From assembly GCA_910589075.1 (NCBI GenBank), contig CAJUSK010000023.1, positions 1 to 64,000 on the forward strand: a DNA stretch of 64,000 nucleotides, read 5' to 3'. A model generated the notes under the pieces. That model saw only the letters and a list, made by a program, of their open reading frames with translations, had not been told where the DNA came from and did no database searches. The first letter of the stretch is position 1. Each line of letters starts with the position of its first letter. This document shows positions 24,364-32,146 of the stretch, piece after piece. A program made the position numbers and the translations under genes. Source of the DNA: an uncultured Lachnospiraceae bacterium. GTDB taxonomy: Bacteria; Bacillota; Clostridia; Lachnospirales; Lachnospiraceae.

Positions 24364-25821
24364 ATGAGAATAACGGCAGAAAAAGCGGGAAAAAGGAGTA
24401 TCCATGTACTGGCGGGAATCGCTGTCATGCTGTATGTGCTGCTCTTTGGCGGAAATACGATAGTCAGCCATGCGGGTGATGTGAGGACGATAACGGATGC
24501 AAAAGTAAGAAGCCAGGCAGATACGGGCAGCGAGCAGGTGGGCAGCGCACCCCAGGGAACAACGCTTACGGTGGAAGATGAAACCCAGGGAACGGACAAC
24601 AATACATGGTACCAGGTGACGGTAAATGGTAAAACCGGCTTTATCCGCTCTGATTTGACGGAAAGTGTCGATGGTGGCAGTGAATCTTCCGGTACGGTGG
24701 CTCAGACAGATATTACATCCGGAACGGTCGGTGGCAGCAGTGCCACTGTGCGTCAGGGTCCTTCCACATCCGCCGGTAAGGTCACAAGCGCGGAGGCAGG
24801 TTCGACGGTAACAATTACCGGAGAAGCACTGGGGGATGACGGCAGTACCTGGTATCAGGTGGATGCAGGTGGTCAGAGTGGCTTTATCCGATCCGATCTG
24901 TTTGACGAGAGTGCATTTGTACGCGGGGGCGGTGAGGAAAGTCCCGCAGAAGGAGAGGGGGAAGGCGAAGGAGAAGCGCCGGAAGTTTCAGACGATTCTA
25001 ATGAAGGCGGAGAAGTGTCCGGAGAGCCGGAGGGTGGTACAAGAATTGTCAATGTACTTTCCAGCAAGGTGATTCCGGATGGTGTGGATATTGAGGACAT
25101 GGAAGTGGATCCGGAAATACTGGCCGGATGGAGTTCGGACAATTATTATCTGCTGAAAACCAAAGACGGCGAGGAAAGTGCGGAATTGTATTTATATACG
25201 CCGGAATCCGGTGTAAAAAAACTGGATACGGCAGGCGGCGGTTCCTTTTCTTCTCTGATGAGCGGTAAAGGCAAGTTTATCGTAATCGGTGCAGGTGTTG
25301 TATTTGTTCTGTTGATTGGCGTATGTATCATGTTGGCCATCAGACTCAGAGGTTATCAGGAATATAGTGGCTATGGCAGTGGCGCCGGCCGTGTCCGCAG
25401 CAAGGGACGTAGCAGAAGCTATGATGATGACGAAGATGAATATGAAGACGAAGACGACGAAGATGAATATGACGATGACGAATATGAAGACGAAGAATAT
25501 GCAGACGAAGAATATGATGATGAAGAGTATGAAGATGACGACAGCTATGAAGATGACGATGACAGATATGCCGATGAAGACGATGATGGATACGATGACG
25601 ATGAATACGATGATGAGGAGGACGAGGAAGAAGACGAACGTCCTGTAAGAAAACGTCGCTGGAGTCCTAAGAATTTTCTTTCCCGTCGTGACGACGATGA
25701 GGAAGAGGATGATGAATATGAGTATGATGATGACGAAGATGAAGACGACGATGATGAATATCTGGATGATGACGACTTCGAATTTGAATTTTTGAATATG
25801 GATGATAAAGATGATTACTGA
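24364..25821 (+). CDS. Membrane-anchored protein with two SH3 domains and a long acidic cytoplasmic tail
   Basis: 485 residues. A signal peptide or first membrane segment (about 13-37), two bacterial SH3 domains (about 38-100 and 115-180; 'VRSQADTGSEQVGSAPQGTT', 'VRQGPSTSAGKVTSAEAGS'), an acidic linker, then a transmembrane helix near 299-325. The last ~140 residues are almost only Asp, Glu and Tyr, broken by one basic patch 'RPVRKRRWSPKNFLSRR'. SH3 domains of this type bind peptidoglycan, so the outside half likely touches the wall, while the tail lies in the cytoplasm. Co-directional with the YvyF-like gene 20 bases upstream; a strong terminator follows. Function not known. Confidence 0.65.
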   Translation: MRITAEKAGKRSIHVLAGIAVMLYVLLFGGNTIVSHAGDVRTITDAKVRSQADTGSEQVGSAPQGTTLTVEDETQGTDNNTWYQVTVNGKTGFIRSDLTESVDGGSESSGTVAQTDITSGTVGGSSATVRQGPSTSAGKVTSAEAGSTVTITGEALGDDGSTWYQVDAGGQSGFIRSDLFDESAFVRGGGEESPAEGEGEGEGEAPEVSDDSNEGGEVSGEPEGGTRIVNVLSSKVIPDGVDIEDMEVDPEILAGWSSDNYYLLKTKDGEESAELYLYTPESGVKKLDTAGGGSFSSLMSGKGKFIVIGAGVVFVLLIGVCIMLAIRLRGYQEYSGYGSGAGRVRSKGRSRSYDDDEDEYEDEDDEDEYDDDEYEDEEYADEEYDDEEYEDDDSYEDDDDRYADEDDDGYDDDEYDDEEDEEEDERPVRKRRWSPKNFLSRRDDDEEEDDEYEYDDDEDEDDDDEYLDDDDFEFEFLNMDDKDDY

Positions 25822-25904
25822 CAGGCAGCCCATTCCGGCAGCTACCGGCGCTGACTGATTCATGACGACAGAAAATCTGAAAAGTACATGTTCTGATGTT
25901 CATG

Positions 25905-25945
25905 ACAAAAGAAAGTCCGCAAAGCGTACTTTCTTTTGTTGTATA
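25905..25945 (+). terminator. Intrinsic terminator after the SH3 gene
   Basis: ACAAAAGAAAGT (25905-25916) and ACTTTCTTTTGT (25928-25939) pair perfectly across 12 bases. The right arm itself supplies most of the T run. It closes the transcript before the GntR promoter. Confidence 0.75.
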
Positions 25946-25973
25946 ATGGGTATTATGCAGACTATGGTTTCTC

Positions 25974-26013
25974 TTGACAATTTCAATTCTCTGTTATAAT
26001 ATTTATATAACAG
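25974..26013 (+). promoter_or_regulatory. Promoter and palindromic operator of the GntR-clpC operon
   Basis: TTGACA (25974-25979) is followed by overlapping -10 candidates TATAAT (25995-26000, spacer 15) and TAATAT (25997-26002, spacer 17). A perfect palindrome CTGTTATA (25991-25998) / TATAACAG (26006-26013) with a 7-base centre covers the -10 box. It is a likely binding site for the GntR protein encoded directly downstream, giving self-repression and control of clpC. Confidence 0.7.
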
Positions 26014-26024
26014 AAGGTGACAGG

Positions 26025-26402
26025 ATGATAATTGAACTTGATTTTAACAGCGATGAAGCGCTGTATATACAACTGCGCAACCAGATTATTCTCGGAATCG
26101 CAACGACCAGATTAAAAGAGGGCGATGCGCTTCCTTCTGTCCGCCAGCTTGCAGAAACGATAGGGATTAATATGCATACGGTTAACAAAGCCTATACAGT
26201 GCTGAAACAGGAAGGCTATGTAAAGGTTGACAGACGTAAAGGGGCTGTTATCGCCATAGATGTTGACAAGATGCGGGCAATGGAAGATATGAAAAAAGAG
26301 TTGCGTGTGCTTCTGGCCAGGGGGAGTTGTAAGAATATTTCCCGGCAGGAAGTGCATGCTCTTATAGATGAAATCTATGAAGATTATGGAGGACTGGAAT
26401 GA
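26025..26402 (+). CDS. GntR-family regulator, YtrA type
   Basis: 125 residues from ATG 26025 (GAAGGTGACAGG upstream); the frame opens earlier at 25974 but inside the promoter. Winged helix-turn-helix at about 5-75 ('YIQLRNQIILGIATTRLKEG', 'LPSVRQLAETIGINMHTVNKAY') followed by a short helical tail of about 45 residues, the size and form of the YtrA subgroup. Such proteins usually repress their own operon, often ABC transporters. Here the stop overlaps the clpC start by four bases (ATGA), so it most likely controls clpC. In Bacillus that position is held by ctsR-mcsA-mcsB. Confidence 0.82.
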   Translation: MIIELDFNSDEALYIQLRNQIILGIATTRLKEGDALPSVRQLAETIGINMHTVNKAYTVLKQEGYVKVDRRKGAVIAIDVDKMRAMEDMKKELRVLLARGSCKNISRQEVHALIDEIYEDYGGLE

Positions 26403-28876
26403 TGCCGCAGTATACAAAGAAAGCGCAGACAGCGCTTTCACTGGCAAAAGAGACAGCAAAAGAGCTGAGGCAGAACTATATTGGGACGGAGCACATTCTC
26501 CTTGGCCTGCTCAGGGAAAATACAGGTGTCGCTGCCAGAGTACTTCAGGATAACGGTGTGGAAGAAAGCAAGCTGATTTCCATGATATATGATCTGATTG
26601 CGCCGGGAAATTATCTGCCGGTCCGGGAAAGGGACGGTTTTACACCGAGAGCGGAAAAGATATTGCGGGAAGCCGCAAGGCAGGCACAACGGTTTCACAG
26701 CGAAGAAATCGGAACAGAGCATATTCTGCTGGCGATTTTAAAAGAAGCGGATAATGTGGCGGTGCGGCTGCTCAACACCATTGGCATACAGATACAGAAG
26801 GTCTATACGGATACGCTTCTCTCCATGGGACAGGATGGCAATCTGTATAAAGAAGACCTGGGCTATAAAGGAAAAAAGAAAAAAGAGAAAAGCGAAAGTA
26901 CGGAGACACTGGATCAGTTCAGCCGGGATTTAACCGCTCTGGCCAGAGAGGGAAAACTGGATCCGGTTATCGGAAGAAATGCCGAGATTCAGCGGGTGAT
27001 TCAAATACTGAGCCGGCGTACAAAGAATAATCCCTGCCTGGTGGGGGAACCCGGTGTGGGAAAAACAGCCATTGCCGAGGGGCTTGCCCTGGATATTGCC
27101 GCGGAGAAAGTACCGGAGTCCATACGGAATAAACGGGTGGTAACGCTGGATCTGTCAGGTATGGTGGCAGGCAGCAAATACCGTGGAGAGTTTGAGGAAC
27201 GGGTGAAACGGGTGATCCGTGAGGTGATGGAAAATGGCAATATTATCCTCTTTCTGGACGAACTCCATACGATTATCGGCGCAGGCGGTGCAGAAGGGGC
27301 CATTGATGCTTCCAACATTTTAAAACCTTCCCTTGCCAGAGGGGAGTTGCAGTTGATCGGTGCGACTACAATTGCGGAATACCGCAAATATGTGGAAAAG
27401 GACGCTGCGCTGGAGCGGCGTTTCCAGCCGGTGACGGTGGAGGAACCCACACAGGAAGAGGCGATCAGTATATTAAGCGGAATCTGTGGCAGATATGAAG
27501 AGCATCATGGTGTGAACATCACCAGAGAAGCCATAGAGGCGGCCGTCCGGCTGTCCGGAAGATATATCAATGACAGAAACCTTCCGGATAAGGCCATCGA
27601 CCTGATTGATGAAGCGGCTGCGGCATCCCGTCTCAAACATATGGGAATACCGGAGAACTTGCGGACGATGCAGGAAGAAATCCATAAAATGGATTTACAG
27701 ATTGAACGGTCCATCCGTATGGAAGCCTATTCCCAGGCGGGGGAAATCCGCAGAAATCAGGAAAAACTGGTCCGCAGATATGAAAAAGCCAAAGCGGCCT
27801 ATGAGGATAAAAAGGCAGAGAGAAAGCTGTCCATCGGAGAAACAGAAATTGCCGATGTGGTATCACTCTGGACGAAAATTCCCGTATCCAAACTGGCAGA
27901 AAAGGAAAGCGAACGCCTTTTAAAGCTGGAATCCATTCTGCACAAACGGGTAATCGGACAGGAGGAAGCTGTGGTTTCCGTGGCAAAGGCCATACGCAGG
28001 GGCAGAGTCGGGCTGCAGGATCCCAACCGACCCATTGGCTCCTTCTTGTTTTTGGGGCCTACCGGCGTGGGGAAAACAGAACTGAGTAAAGCGCTGGCGG
28101 AGGCCATGTTCGGATCGGAAGATGCATTGATCCGGGTGGATATGTCAGAATATATGGAGTCCCATTCTGTTTCCAAAATGATCGGTTCCCCGCCCGGATA
28201 TGTGGGATTCGGAGAAGGCGGGCAGCTCAGTGAAAAAGTGAGACGTAATCCCTATTCGGTGGTGCTGTTTGATGAAATCGAAAAAGCACACCCGGACGTG
28301 TTTAATATTTTGCTGCAGGTATTGGATGACGGTCATATTACCGATTCCAAAGGGCGGAAGGTCAGCTTCAAAAATACGATTCTGATTATGACGTCCAACG
28401 CGGGTGCACAACGCATTATGGAGCCTAAAAACCTGGGCTTTGCCATAGAAAAATCAGAAAAAAAAGATTATGAATCCATGAAATCCGGTGTGATGGAAGA
28501 AGTAAAACGCATATTCAAACCGGAGTTTATCAACCGGATTGACGAGATTATGGTGTTCCATCCCCTGAACAAAGAACATATGAAAGATGTGGTTTCCCTG
28601 TTGGCCAGAGTACTGTCAGATCGGTGCAGGGAACAGATGGGGATTCGGCTGACGGTGACACCGGCTTTGAAAGAGTACATTGTGGATAAATATACCGAAG
28701 TCAAAATGGGCGCCCGGCCGATGAAACGTGCGATTCAGACAGTGATTGAAGATGCACTGGCAGAGGAGATCTTACAGAAAAAAATTGTTCCCGGTGATAA
28801 TGTTGTGGCTGGTCTGAAAAAAAGACAGGTTGTCTTTTCCGTGAAAAACCGGCATACCGATACACAGGGGACCTGA
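26399..28876 (+). CDS. clpC: ClpC ATPase, Hsp100 chaperone of the Clp protease
   Basis: 825 residues with two Clp N repeats ('KKAQTALSLAKETAKELRQN' and 'FTPRAEKILREAARQAQRFH'), AAA module 1 with Walker A 'GEPGVGKTAIAEG' (about 217) and 'LFLDELHTIIGAGG', a UVR-type coiled segment (about 430-470) and AAA module 2 with 'GPTGVGKTELSKAL' (about 552), 'VDMSEYMESHSVSKMIG' and a C-terminal D2-small domain. It unfolds substrates for ClpP. The UVR segment identifies it as ClpC rather than ClpB. Translationally coupled to the GntR gene. No mcsA, mcsB or ctsR is seen in this window, so adaptor and regulatory arrangements differ from Bacillus. Confidence 0.95.
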   Translation: MMPQYTKKAQTALSLAKETAKELRQNYIGTEHILLGLLRENTGVAARVLQDNGVEESKLISMIYDLIAPGNYLPVRERDGFTPRAEKILREAARQAQRFHSEEIGTEHILLAILKEADNVAVRLLNTIGIQIQKVYTDTLLSMGQDGNLYKEDLGYKGKKKKEKSESTETLDQFSRDLTALAREGKLDPVIGRNAEIQRVIQILSRRTKNNPCLVGEPGVGKTAIAEGLALDIAAEKVPESIRNKRVVTLDLSGMVAGSKYRGEFEERVKRVIREVMENGNIILFLDELHTIIGAGGAEGAIDASNILKPSLARGELQLIGATTIAEYRKYVEKDAALERRFQPVTVEEPTQEEAISILSGICGRYEEHHGVNITREAIEAAVRLSGRYINDRNLPDKAIDLIDEAAAASRLKHMGIPENLRTMQEEIHKMDLQIERSIRMEAYSQAGEIRRNQEKLVRRYEKAKAAYEDKKAERKLSIGETEIADVVSLWTKIPVSKLAEKESERLLKLESILHKRVIGQEEAVVSVAKAIRRGRVGLQDPNRPIGSFLFLGPTGVGKTELSKALAEAMFGSEDALIRVDMSEYMESHSVSKMIGSPPGYVGFGEGGQLSEKVRRNPYSVVLFDEIEKAHPDVFNILLQVLDDGHITDSKGRKVSFKNTILIMTSNAGAQRIMEPKNLGFAIEKSEKKDYESMKSGVMEEVKRIFKPEFINRIDEIMVFHPLNKEHMKDVVSLLARVLSDRCREQMGIRLTVTPALKEYIVDKYTEVKMGARPMKRAIQTVIEDALAEEILQKKIVPGDNVVAGLKKRQVVFSVKNRHTDTQGT

Positions 28877-28913
28877 TATTTTAAAATACAAAAGTACGAG
28901 GAGGAAACAACAA

Positions 28914-29324
28914 ATGGCAGTAGTAGAAGCATTGATACAGACAGAGACAGACGGAAGCCTCAGCTTTGGAAACCACAGTCTGGCAGAAAAAGCAAAGAAG
29001 GAAGATTTTGAGCATGGTGGCGATCTGTATAAGGTGAAAACGTATGCTGTTATGACGAAACTGGAAAAAAATGGTCTGTTTGCCTATGAATCGGTTCCTG
29101 GCACCAGCGTAACACATTTTACGGAAGATGCAGAGGGTGTTACCTTTACCGTGGAGGGAAAAGAAGATGCGCAGTTGACCATCGGACTGGAGGATGAAAC
29201 GGAGTATCAGGTACTTGTGGACGGAACGGACATCGGCAGAATGAGTACCAACGTAGGCGGCAAGCTGAATATTGGTGTGGAACTGTCAGGCGCAGGTGAG
29301 GTAACGGTACAAATCCGCAAATAG
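28914..29324 (+). CDS. Conserved small protein of unknown function between clpC and radA
   Basis: 136 residues from ATG 28914, with a very strong GAGGAGG upstream. No signal peptide. The sequence is mainly beta ('VKTYAVMTKLEKNGLFAYES', 'TVEGKEDAQLTIGLEDET') and ends in 'KLNIGVELSGAGEVTVQIRK', like a stack of short strands. I recall homologues at this place in other Lachnospiraceae, sometimes labelled 'endosialidase', for which I see no catalytic evidence. It is 37 bases after clpC and 15 before radA, so it is likely co-transcribed with the stress and repair genes. Confidence 0.7.
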   Translation: MAVVEALIQTETDGSLSFGNHSLAEKAKKEDFEHGGDLYKVKTYAVMTKLEKNGLFAYESVPGTSVTHFTEDAEGVTFTVEGKEDAQLTIGLEDETEYQVLVDGTDIGRMSTNVGGKLNIGVELSGAGEVTVQIRK

Positions 29325-29339
29325 AACCGGGATTGGAAC

Positions 29340-30728
29340 ATGGGAAAAACAAAAATAACAACTGTTTTTTTCTGCCAGAACTGTGGTTATGAATCTTCCA
29401 AATGGATGGGGCAATGTCCTGGATGCAGACAGTGGAATACACTGGTGGAAGAAACGGTTCCGGCAGCTTCAAAAGGTATGGGCGGCAGTGGAAAGACGAA
29501 GGCTTTGGGAGAGAGACGGGAGCCTTCGTCTTTGTCTGCCATTGCCATGCAGGAAGAGGAACGTGTCAGCACACATATCAGAGAACTGGACCGGGTATTG
29601 GGCGGCGGTATTGTACCGGGATCACTGATTTTGGTAGGCGGCGATCCGGGTATCGGTAAATCCACATTGTTGTTACAGGTATGCAAATATCTGTCTGACG
29701 ACGGGCGAAAGGTATTGTATATTTCCGGGGAAGAGTCACTGCGGCAGATTAAACTGCGGGCTGTCCGTATTGGGGAGTTTACAGACCATTTGCTGCTTTT
29801 CTGTGAGACAAATTTAAACGATATCGAGGAAACCATCATGCGGCAGAAGCCGGAGGCAGTGGTGATCGACTCCATCCAGACCATGTATCATGACGGAGTT
29901 TCCGCGGCGCCGGGAAGTGTTTCACAGGTCAGGGAAGCCACAGGGATATTGCTGCGCCTGGCAAAGAGCCTGGGCATCTCCATCTTTATCGTGGGACATG
30001 TGACAAAAGAAGGTACTGTGGCCGGGCCGCGGGTGCTGGAACATATGGTGGATACAGTGCTCTACTTTGAGGGGGACAGACATGCGTCCTACCGGATTCT
30101 CAGGGGCGTAAAAAACCGGTTTGGTTCCACCAATGAAATCGGTGTATTTGAGATGCGCCAGGATGGCCTGGCGGAAGTAACCAACGCATCGGAATATATG
30201 TTGAACGGCCGGCCGGAAGGCGCCAGTGGTTCCGTGGTGGTATGTTCTATGGAAGGCACCCGTCCCATCCTGCTGGAGATTCAGGCGCTTGTATGCAAAA
30301 GCAGTTTCGGCATTCCGAAAAGACAGGCCACCGGCACCGATCTGAGCAGAGTGAATCTGCTGATGGCGGTACTGGAGAAGCGGGTGGGCCTTCCTCTGTC
30401 AAATTGTGACGCATATGTCAATATAGCCGGAGGTATCCGCATGTCGGAGCCGGCTGTGGATCTGGGCATTGTGATTGCAGTGGTTTCCAGCTTCAGGAAC
30501 AAACCGGTGGATGAAAAGACACTGGTTTTCGGAGAAATTGGCCTGAGCGGCGAAGTGCGTTCCGTCAACATGGCCGAACAGCGTATTGGAGAAGCCGCAA
30601 AATTGGGGTTCCAGACCTGTATTTTACCAAAATCTGCGGAAGAAATGCTCCGGGCATCGGGGAATATACCCGCAGGGATTGCGGTGAAAGGCGTGTCCAG
30701 CGTGCAGGAAGCGATACGGGCGGTGTAG
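29340..30728 (+). CDS. radA: DNA repair protein RadA
   Basis: 462 residues. Zinc finger 'CQNCGYESSKWMGQCPGC' (about 11-28), RecA-like ATPase with Walker A 'GGDPGIGKSTLL' (about 100), the family motif 'KNRFGSTNEIGVF', and a C-terminal Lon-like domain. RadA is a branch-migration helicase acting with RecA in repair and transformation. The clpC-unknown-radA order is conserved with Bacillus clpC-radA, although disA is not present here; pilT follows 42 bases later. Confidence 0.95.
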   Translation: MGKTKITTVFFCQNCGYESSKWMGQCPGCRQWNTLVEETVPAASKGMGGSGKTKALGERREPSSLSAIAMQEEERVSTHIRELDRVLGGGIVPGSLILVGGDPGIGKSTLLLQVCKYLSDDGRKVLYISGEESLRQIKLRAVRIGEFTDHLLLFCETNLNDIEETIMRQKPEAVVIDSIQTMYHDGVSAAPGSVSQVREATGILLRLAKSLGISIFIVGHVTKEGTVAGPRVLEHMVDTVLYFEGDRHASYRILRGVKNRFGSTNEIGVFEMRQDGLAEVTNASEYMLNGRPEGASGSVVVCSMEGTRPILLEIQALVCKSSFGIPKRQATGTDLSRVNLLMAVLEKRVGLPLSNCDAYVNIAGGIRMSEPAVDLGIVIAVVSSFRNKPVDEKTLVFGEIGLSGEVRSVNMAEQRIGEAAKLGFQTCILPKSAEEMLRASGNIPAGIAVKGVSSVQEAIRAV

Positions 30729-30770
30729 AAATAGAACGGCATTGCCTAAGAAAACCACAGGGAGAACAAA

Positions 30771-31826
30771 ATGGGAATAACAATAGAAGCGATACTGACA
30801 GAAGCAATGAAAGCAGGGGCGTCGGATGTACATGTGACCGTGGGGATTCCGCCTAAAATGCGGGTAGACGGCAGTCTGGTGGCCATGTCCTACCCCAGAC
30901 TGGCGCCGTCGGATACTCTGGCCATGCTTATCTCCATTATGTCGGAGGCCCAGCGGGAGATATTTGAAGAACGGGGAGAGTATGACATGGCTTTTGCCGT
31001 GCGGGAAGTGGGACGCTTCCGGGTCAATGCCTATAAACAGCGTGGCAGCGTAGCCATGGCCATACGGTTGGTCAGCGGTGATGTGCCTTCTGTGGAGGAA
31101 TTGGGGATACCAGGGTCAGTGGCCGATCTGTATCAGAAGAAGCAGGGCCTGGTTCTGGTGACCGGGCCCGCCGGTTGTGGGAAATCTGCCACGATGGCAG
31201 CGCTGATTGACCGGATTAACACCCTGCGGGAAGTTCATATTATCACACTGGAAGACCCTATGGAATATCAGCACCGTCATAAACTGTCCATGGTCAACCA
31301 GCGTGAAATCGGTCTGGACTGCCCGGATTATGTATCGGCCCTGGAGTCGGCGCTGCGGGAGGATCCGGACGTGATTCTGGTAGGGGAAATGCGGGATCTG
31401 GAGACAATCGGCGCTGTTATTACAGCGGCGGAAACGGGACATCTGGTGTTGGCTTCCCTCCATACTTCCGGTGTTGTCAATTCAGTGGAGCGCATGGTGG
31501 ATCTTTTTCCCACATATCGGCAGCAGCAGATCCGGATACGCCTGGCCAATGTGCTGGAAGCGGTTATTTCTCAGCAGCTTTTGCCCACCAGTGAAGACAA
31601 CGGGCGGGTTGCCGCTTTTGAGGTGTTACATGTGACGCGAAAAATCCGCGCCCTGATCCGGGAAGGGGCCATGGGGCAGCTTCCGGCAGCTATGGAGGCC
31701 GGCAGAAAGCTGGGAATGATGACAATGGATGAGGCAATCGGAACATTGCTGGAAGCAGGGACGATTACCAAAGAGACAGCGGTCTGGTTTGCACAGCAGC
31801 CGGAATATATGAATGGCCGCATTTAA
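30771..31826 (+). CDS. pilT: PilT-like twitching/retraction ATPase
   Basis: 351 residues with the PilT layout: N-terminal PAS-like part ('GASDVHVTVGIPPKMRVDGS'), Walker A 'VTGPAGCGKSATMAALI', Asp box 'ITLEDPMEYQH', Walker B 'DPDVILVGEMRDLET' and His box 'TGHLVLASLHT'. These proteins form hexamers that retract type IV pili. Walker A has 'GPAGCGKS' in place of the more common 'GPTGSGKST'. No other pil gene is in the window; the following genes are comM and dprA, which act in DNA uptake, so a role with a competence or type IV pilus encoded elsewhere is plausible. Confidence 0.88.
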   Translation: MGITIEAILTEAMKAGASDVHVTVGIPPKMRVDGSLVAMSYPRLAPSDTLAMLISIMSEAQREIFEERGEYDMAFAVREVGRFRVNAYKQRGSVAMAIRLVSGDVPSVEELGIPGSVADLYQKKQGLVLVTGPAGCGKSATMAALIDRINTLREVHIITLEDPMEYQHRHKLSMVNQREIGLDCPDYVSALESALREDPDVILVGEMRDLETIGAVITAAETGHLVLASLHTSGVVNSVERMVDLFPTYRQQQIRIRLANVLEAVISQQLLPTSEDNGRVAAFEVLHVTRKIRALIREGAMGQLPAAMEAGRKLGMMTMDEAIGTLLEAGTITKETAVWFAQQPEYMNGRI

Positions 31827-31827
31827 A

Positions 31828-31982
31828 GTTACAATTCACACCCACGCCAGATTTCGCACCAATTTACAACTATTTCGGTGTGAATTGCAACAACTGATGC
31901 ACACAAAATGCTACAAAACGCGCATTTTGGCGCTGGATCCGACGCCCTGCAGCAAGTGCATGGCGCGGGTGTGAAAAGTAAC
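31828..31982. repeat. 155 bp element with long terminal inverted repeats (MITE-like)
   Basis: The 21-base left end (31828-31848, beginning GTTACAATTCACACCC) is the inverted complement of the right end (31962-31982, GGCGCGGGTGTGAAAAGTAA then C) at most positions. The left 15 bases also pair with GGTGTGAATTGCAAC (31877-31891) with one mismatch. The interior holds further small stems ('acgcgcattttggcgc'). No coding potential. It lies between two transcription units, right after the pilT stop. Likely a non-autonomous repeat or structured intergenic sequence. Confidence 0.5.
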
Positions 31983-32033
31983 CATTTAAAAACCTTTCTT
32001 TTTCATACAGCAGGTTTTACTTGCATTCTGACA

Positions 32034-32076
32034 GGAATTCCCATATAATAATCACATGGGAATTCCCATTCTTTTT
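32034..32076 (+). terminator. Intrinsic terminator ahead of comM
   Basis: GGAATTCCCAT (32034-32044) and ATGGGAATTCC (32056-32066) are perfectly complementary with an 11-base loop, followed by 'cattctttttag'. Separates the clpC-radA-pilT transcript from comM. Confidence 0.65.
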
Positions 32077-32146
32077 AGATCTTTATTTTCTTTTGCAGCG
32101 TTCGCTGCATATTTTCCGGTTGATTGGAATAAACAAAGGAGAGAAC

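Noticed and set aside
25192..25863. 223-codon minus-strand frame, mostly Ile/Val/Phe
   Set aside because: It is the mirror of the Asp/Glu-coding tail of the SH3 gene on the plus strand; no ribosome binding site or domain.
29146..29472. 108-codon minus-strand frame over the gap before radA
   Set aside because: Shadow frame across two well supported plus-strand genes, without a start signal.
32021..32146. 42-codon upstream extension of comM
   Set aside because: It runs through a hairpin terminator; AAAGGAGAG before ATG 32147 and family length support the shorter start.
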